Positions 62,127 through 64,000 of a DNA stretch of 64,000 bases are shown here, one piece after another. The stretch is from Algoriphagus sp. (GTDB taxonomy: Bacteria; Bacteroidota; Bacteroidia; Cytophagales; Cyclobacteriaceae): NCBI GenBank assembly GCA_029945945.1, contig JAQSDM010000005.1:186001-250000 (forward strand), given 5' to 3'. How positions within the stretch are numbered: the first letter of the stretch is position 1; each line of letters starts with the position of its first letter. The notes below the pieces were generated by a model. The model had not been told where the DNA came from and did no database searches. It was given only the letters and a program-made list of their open reading frames with translations. The position numbers were made by a program, and so were the translations under genes.

Positions 62127-63144
62127 CACTCCCATTTTCCTTTTTGCAAGCTTGATCCTGTTGATTCTGAGCTTCCTGCTCAATATCAGTTTGGGTTCGG
62201 TCTCTATTCCTCCCGGAGAAATCCTCGAAGGGATTTTCAATGGAAATTGGGAGAAAGCCTCCCGTGAACAAATCATTTTGAATTACCGACTTCCCAAAGC
62301 GCTTGTAGCGATTTTCGCAGGAATTGGCTTAAGTCTGAGCGGACTTCAGATGCAGACTTTTTTCAGAAATCCGCTTGCCGGGCCTTTTGTGTTGGGGATC
62401 AGTTCGGGAGCGGGATTGGGTGTAGCGATACTGATGCTGGCAGGTTCAGCTTTGGGTTTTGCAGCAGCCGGAGTGGGGATCAATCCTTGGGCGATTGTTT
62501 TTGCAGGGACATTGGGAGCCGGACTTGTGTTGGTTTTGGTGAGTTTGGTAGCGTGGCGGGTGCGGGACAGCATGACGCTTTTGATCGTAGGATTGATGTT
62601 CGGTTCCGCAGTTTCCGCGATCGTTTCTGTTCTCTCGTATTTCTCGGGAGCCGAGGCGTTGAAGCTTTTTACCGTCTGGTCAATGGGAAGTCTCGGCGGT
62701 CTTGGCTGGACGCAAGTTGGCGTGTTGGGATTGGCGCTTTTGCTGGGAGTTATTCCGGTGATTTTCTCTGTAAAATCTTACAATGCCATGCTCATGGGAG
62801 AGGCTTATGCACAAAGCATGGGGATCAATCCCAACAGACTTCGCTGGCTGATGATCCTGAGTACAGGGCTTTTGGCGGGAAGTATCACAGCATTTTGCGG
62901 ACCGATTGCATTTATCGGAATTGCGGTGCCGCATCTGGCGAGGATTGTCTGGAAGACAGCGGATCATCGGGTGCTTTTCCCGGCTTCTGCGCTGATCGGG
63001 GCGATTTTGCTTTTGCTTTGCGATGCAATGGGACAGCTTCCGGGTTCGGCCCAAACTCTTCCAATCAATGCCGTAACTTCCCTGATCGGCGCGCCGATTG
63101 TGATTGGTTTGGTGCTTCGAAAAAACTTCAGCAAGGAATTCTAA
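62113..63144 (+). CDS. btuC: BtuC-like ABC transporter permease
   Basis: About 343 aa from the ATG at 62113, which overlaps the btuF stop by 14 bp; an ATG 27 bp earlier is possible but less likely. It is a FecCD/BtuC permease with about ten helices. It has LNYRLPKALVAIFAGIGLSLSGLQMQ, NPLAGPFVLGISSGAGLGVA and the cytoplasmic coupling region GEAYAQSMGINPNRLRW; FCGPIAFIGIAVPHLAR is the C-terminal signature. It moves the vitamin across the inner membrane with BtuD. Confidence 0.95.
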   Translation: MKRNSTPIFLFASLILLILSFLLNISLGSVSIPPGEILEGIFNGNWEKASREQIILNYRLPKALVAIFAGIGLSLSGLQMQTFFRNPLAGPFVLGISSGAGLGVAILMLAGSALGFAAAGVGINPWAIVFAGTLGAGLVLVLVSLVAWRVRDSMTLLIVGLMFGSAVSAIVSVLSYFSGAEALKLFTVWSMGSLGGLGWTQVGVLGLALLLGVIPVIFSVKSYNAMLMGEAYAQSMGINPNRLRWLMILSTGLLAGSITAFCGPIAFIGIAVPHLARIVWKTADHRVLFPASALIGAILLLLCDAMGQLPGSAQTLPINAVTSLIGAPIVIGLVLRKNFSKEF

Positions 63145-63147
63145 GTC

Positions 63148-64000
63148 ATGGCAAATCCAGCAATCATCGGAAAAAATCTCAGCCTTGGCTACGCAAAAGG
63201 GAAAGCGCGCAAAGAGATCCTGACCGGACTCGACTTTCAGCTTTTTCCCGGGCAACTCACCTGTTTGTTGGGTCCAAATGGAGTGGGGAAATCCACGCTA
63301 ATCAAAGCGATTTTGGGTCAGCTGAAGCCCTGGAAAGGTGAGTTGATTTTGGATGGGCAACCCATCGGAACTTACACCCATCTTGATCTTGCAAGGAAAC
63401 TTTCCGTCGTATTGACCGAGCCTTTTTTGCCGGGGAATATGACCGTCGGGCAACTCGTTGCTTTGGGGAGAATCCCTCATACCGGCTGGACTGGGAAACT
63501 TGGATCTTCAGATTTGGAAGCGGTGGAAAAGGCACTTTCGGTAACCAAAATTCAATATTTGAAAGAGGAGCGATTAGCTGAGATCAGCGATGGTCAGCGC
63601 CAAAAAGCGATGATCGCCCGTGCTTTGGCACAGGATGGAAAGATTATGATTTTGGACGAACCTACGGCTCATTTGGACTTGGTGAATCGGTTTGAAATCA
63701 TGCATCTGCTGCGTGAGATCGCCAAAAATCAAGGGAAAGCGATCCTCGTCGTGACACATGATCTGGAGATTGCACTGGAGACGGCTGATCAGTTTTGGTT
63801 GCTGAATTGCGGCACTCCGCTGATCTCAGGCATGCCGGAGGAATTGGTGATTTCCGGGCAGATCAATCAGCTCCTACCCGGGGATCAATTCAGGTTTAGT
63901 TTGGAAAGAGGGAGGATTGAGAAAAAGTTGGAAGTTGGAAGTTGGAAGTTGGAAGGCAATGCTGATCTCATTTTCTGGGTGAGAAAAGCGCTGGAAAAAG
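63148..64000 (+). CDS. btuD: BtuD-like ABC transporter ATPase (3' partial)
   Basis: The gene starts 3 bp after the btuC stop and runs past the right window edge; 284 codons are visible. It has Walker A GPNGVGKST, a modified signature ISDGQRQKAMIARAL (LSGGQ replaced by ISDGQ), Walker B IMILDEPTAHLD and the switch His in VVTHD. The C-terminal extension after about residue 255 holds four tandem 7-bp units (gttggaa, 63927-63954). It powers the BtuFC complex. Confidence 0.93.
   Translation, partial: MANPAIIGKNLSLGYAKGKARKEILTGLDFQLFPGQLTCLLGPNGVGKSTLIKAILGQLKPWKGELILDGQPIGTYTHLDLARKLSVVLTEPFLPGNMTVGQLVALGRIPHTGWTGKLGSSDLEAVEKALSVTKIQYLKEERLAEISDGQRQKAMIARALAQDGKIMILDEPTAHLDLVNRFEIMHLLREIAKNQGKAILVVTHDLEIALETADQFWLLNCGTPLISGMPEELVISGQINQLLPGDQFRFSLERGRIEKKLEVGSWKLEGNADLIFWVRKALEK
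63927..63954 (+). repeat. Heptanucleotide tandem repeat inside btuD
   Basis: Four perfect copies of gttggaa in the coding frame (KLEVGSWKLEG). Seven is not a multiple of 3, so gain or loss of a unit would shift the frame of the C-terminal tail. Confidence 0.85.

Overview
The window looks like part of a chromosome from a Bacteroidota bacterium of the Cytophagales, most like Cyclobacteriaceae (Algoriphagus type). I infer this from moderate GC, many short lipoprotein signals ending in a Cys with no Shine-Dalgarno sequence, TonB-linked uptake, DUF2911, ThuA and sulfatase proteins, and one good match to the Bacteroidota promoter form (TTG, then TAnnTTTG). No rRNA, tRNA, CRISPR array or intact transposase was recognised.

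Layout. 0-2 kb: the end of a sugar isomerase-like TIM barrel gene and a Gfo/Idh/MocA oxidoreductase. 2.1-4.3 kb: an AT-richer lipoprotein island whose first gene is preceded by a 10-bp tandem repeat that sets its reading frame. 4.5-11.5 kb: membrane proteins (TrhA/hemolysin III, an HGSNAT-like acyltransferase, an Atg22-like MFS protein), a DUF2911 protein, a phosphate transporter carrying a PDZ-like insert with its DUF47 partner, and a cupin. 11.6-17.3 kb: CPBP protease, dipeptidase, sulfurtransferase, secreted TIM barrel and beta-propeller proteins, and a VOC protein.

17.3-27.7 kb: a complete L-rhamnose catabolic locus as two divergent operons. The left operon runs rhaEW (aldolase plus dehydrogenase), a GntR-type regulator, a rhamnulokinase-like kinase and lutABC. 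The right operon runs an NCS1-type permease, a 59-aa membrane protein and rhaI. Read together: import, isomerisation, phosphorylation, cleavage to DHAP and lactaldehyde, oxidation to lactate, then oxidation to pyruvate by LutABC. 27.8-50.1 kb: carbohydrate-related secreted proteins (SMP-30, sulfatase, a ThuA/PQQ-type dehydrogenase/PKD/cytochrome c fusion, GH3, GH43), galK with a LacI regulator, a glutaminyl-cyclase-like M28 protein and cysS. A candidate independent ncRNA of about 290 nt, with its own promoter and terminator, lies at 29.0-29.3 kb.

50.4-57.1 kb: purH and purN flank an accessory segment (52.2-55.9 kb) that looks like a decayed integron-type cassette array. All its genes are on the minus strand: a DHFR-like protein, a PhnB-like VOC protein, an OsmC protein and a secreted hypothetical protein. 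They are separated by attC-like imperfect palindromes, and the array is headed by a tyrosine recombinase remnant reduced to its two ends. 57.5-64 kb: a vitamin B12 uptake locus with a BtuG-like surface propeller, btuB under a minus-strand cobalamin riboswitch, and divergent btuF, btuC and btuD, the last cut by the window edge.

The best candidates for something undescribed are the cassette array with its integrase relic, the repeat-gated lipoprotein, the ncRNA, the phosphate transporter with the PDZ insert, and an NCS1 permease in a rhamnose operon.
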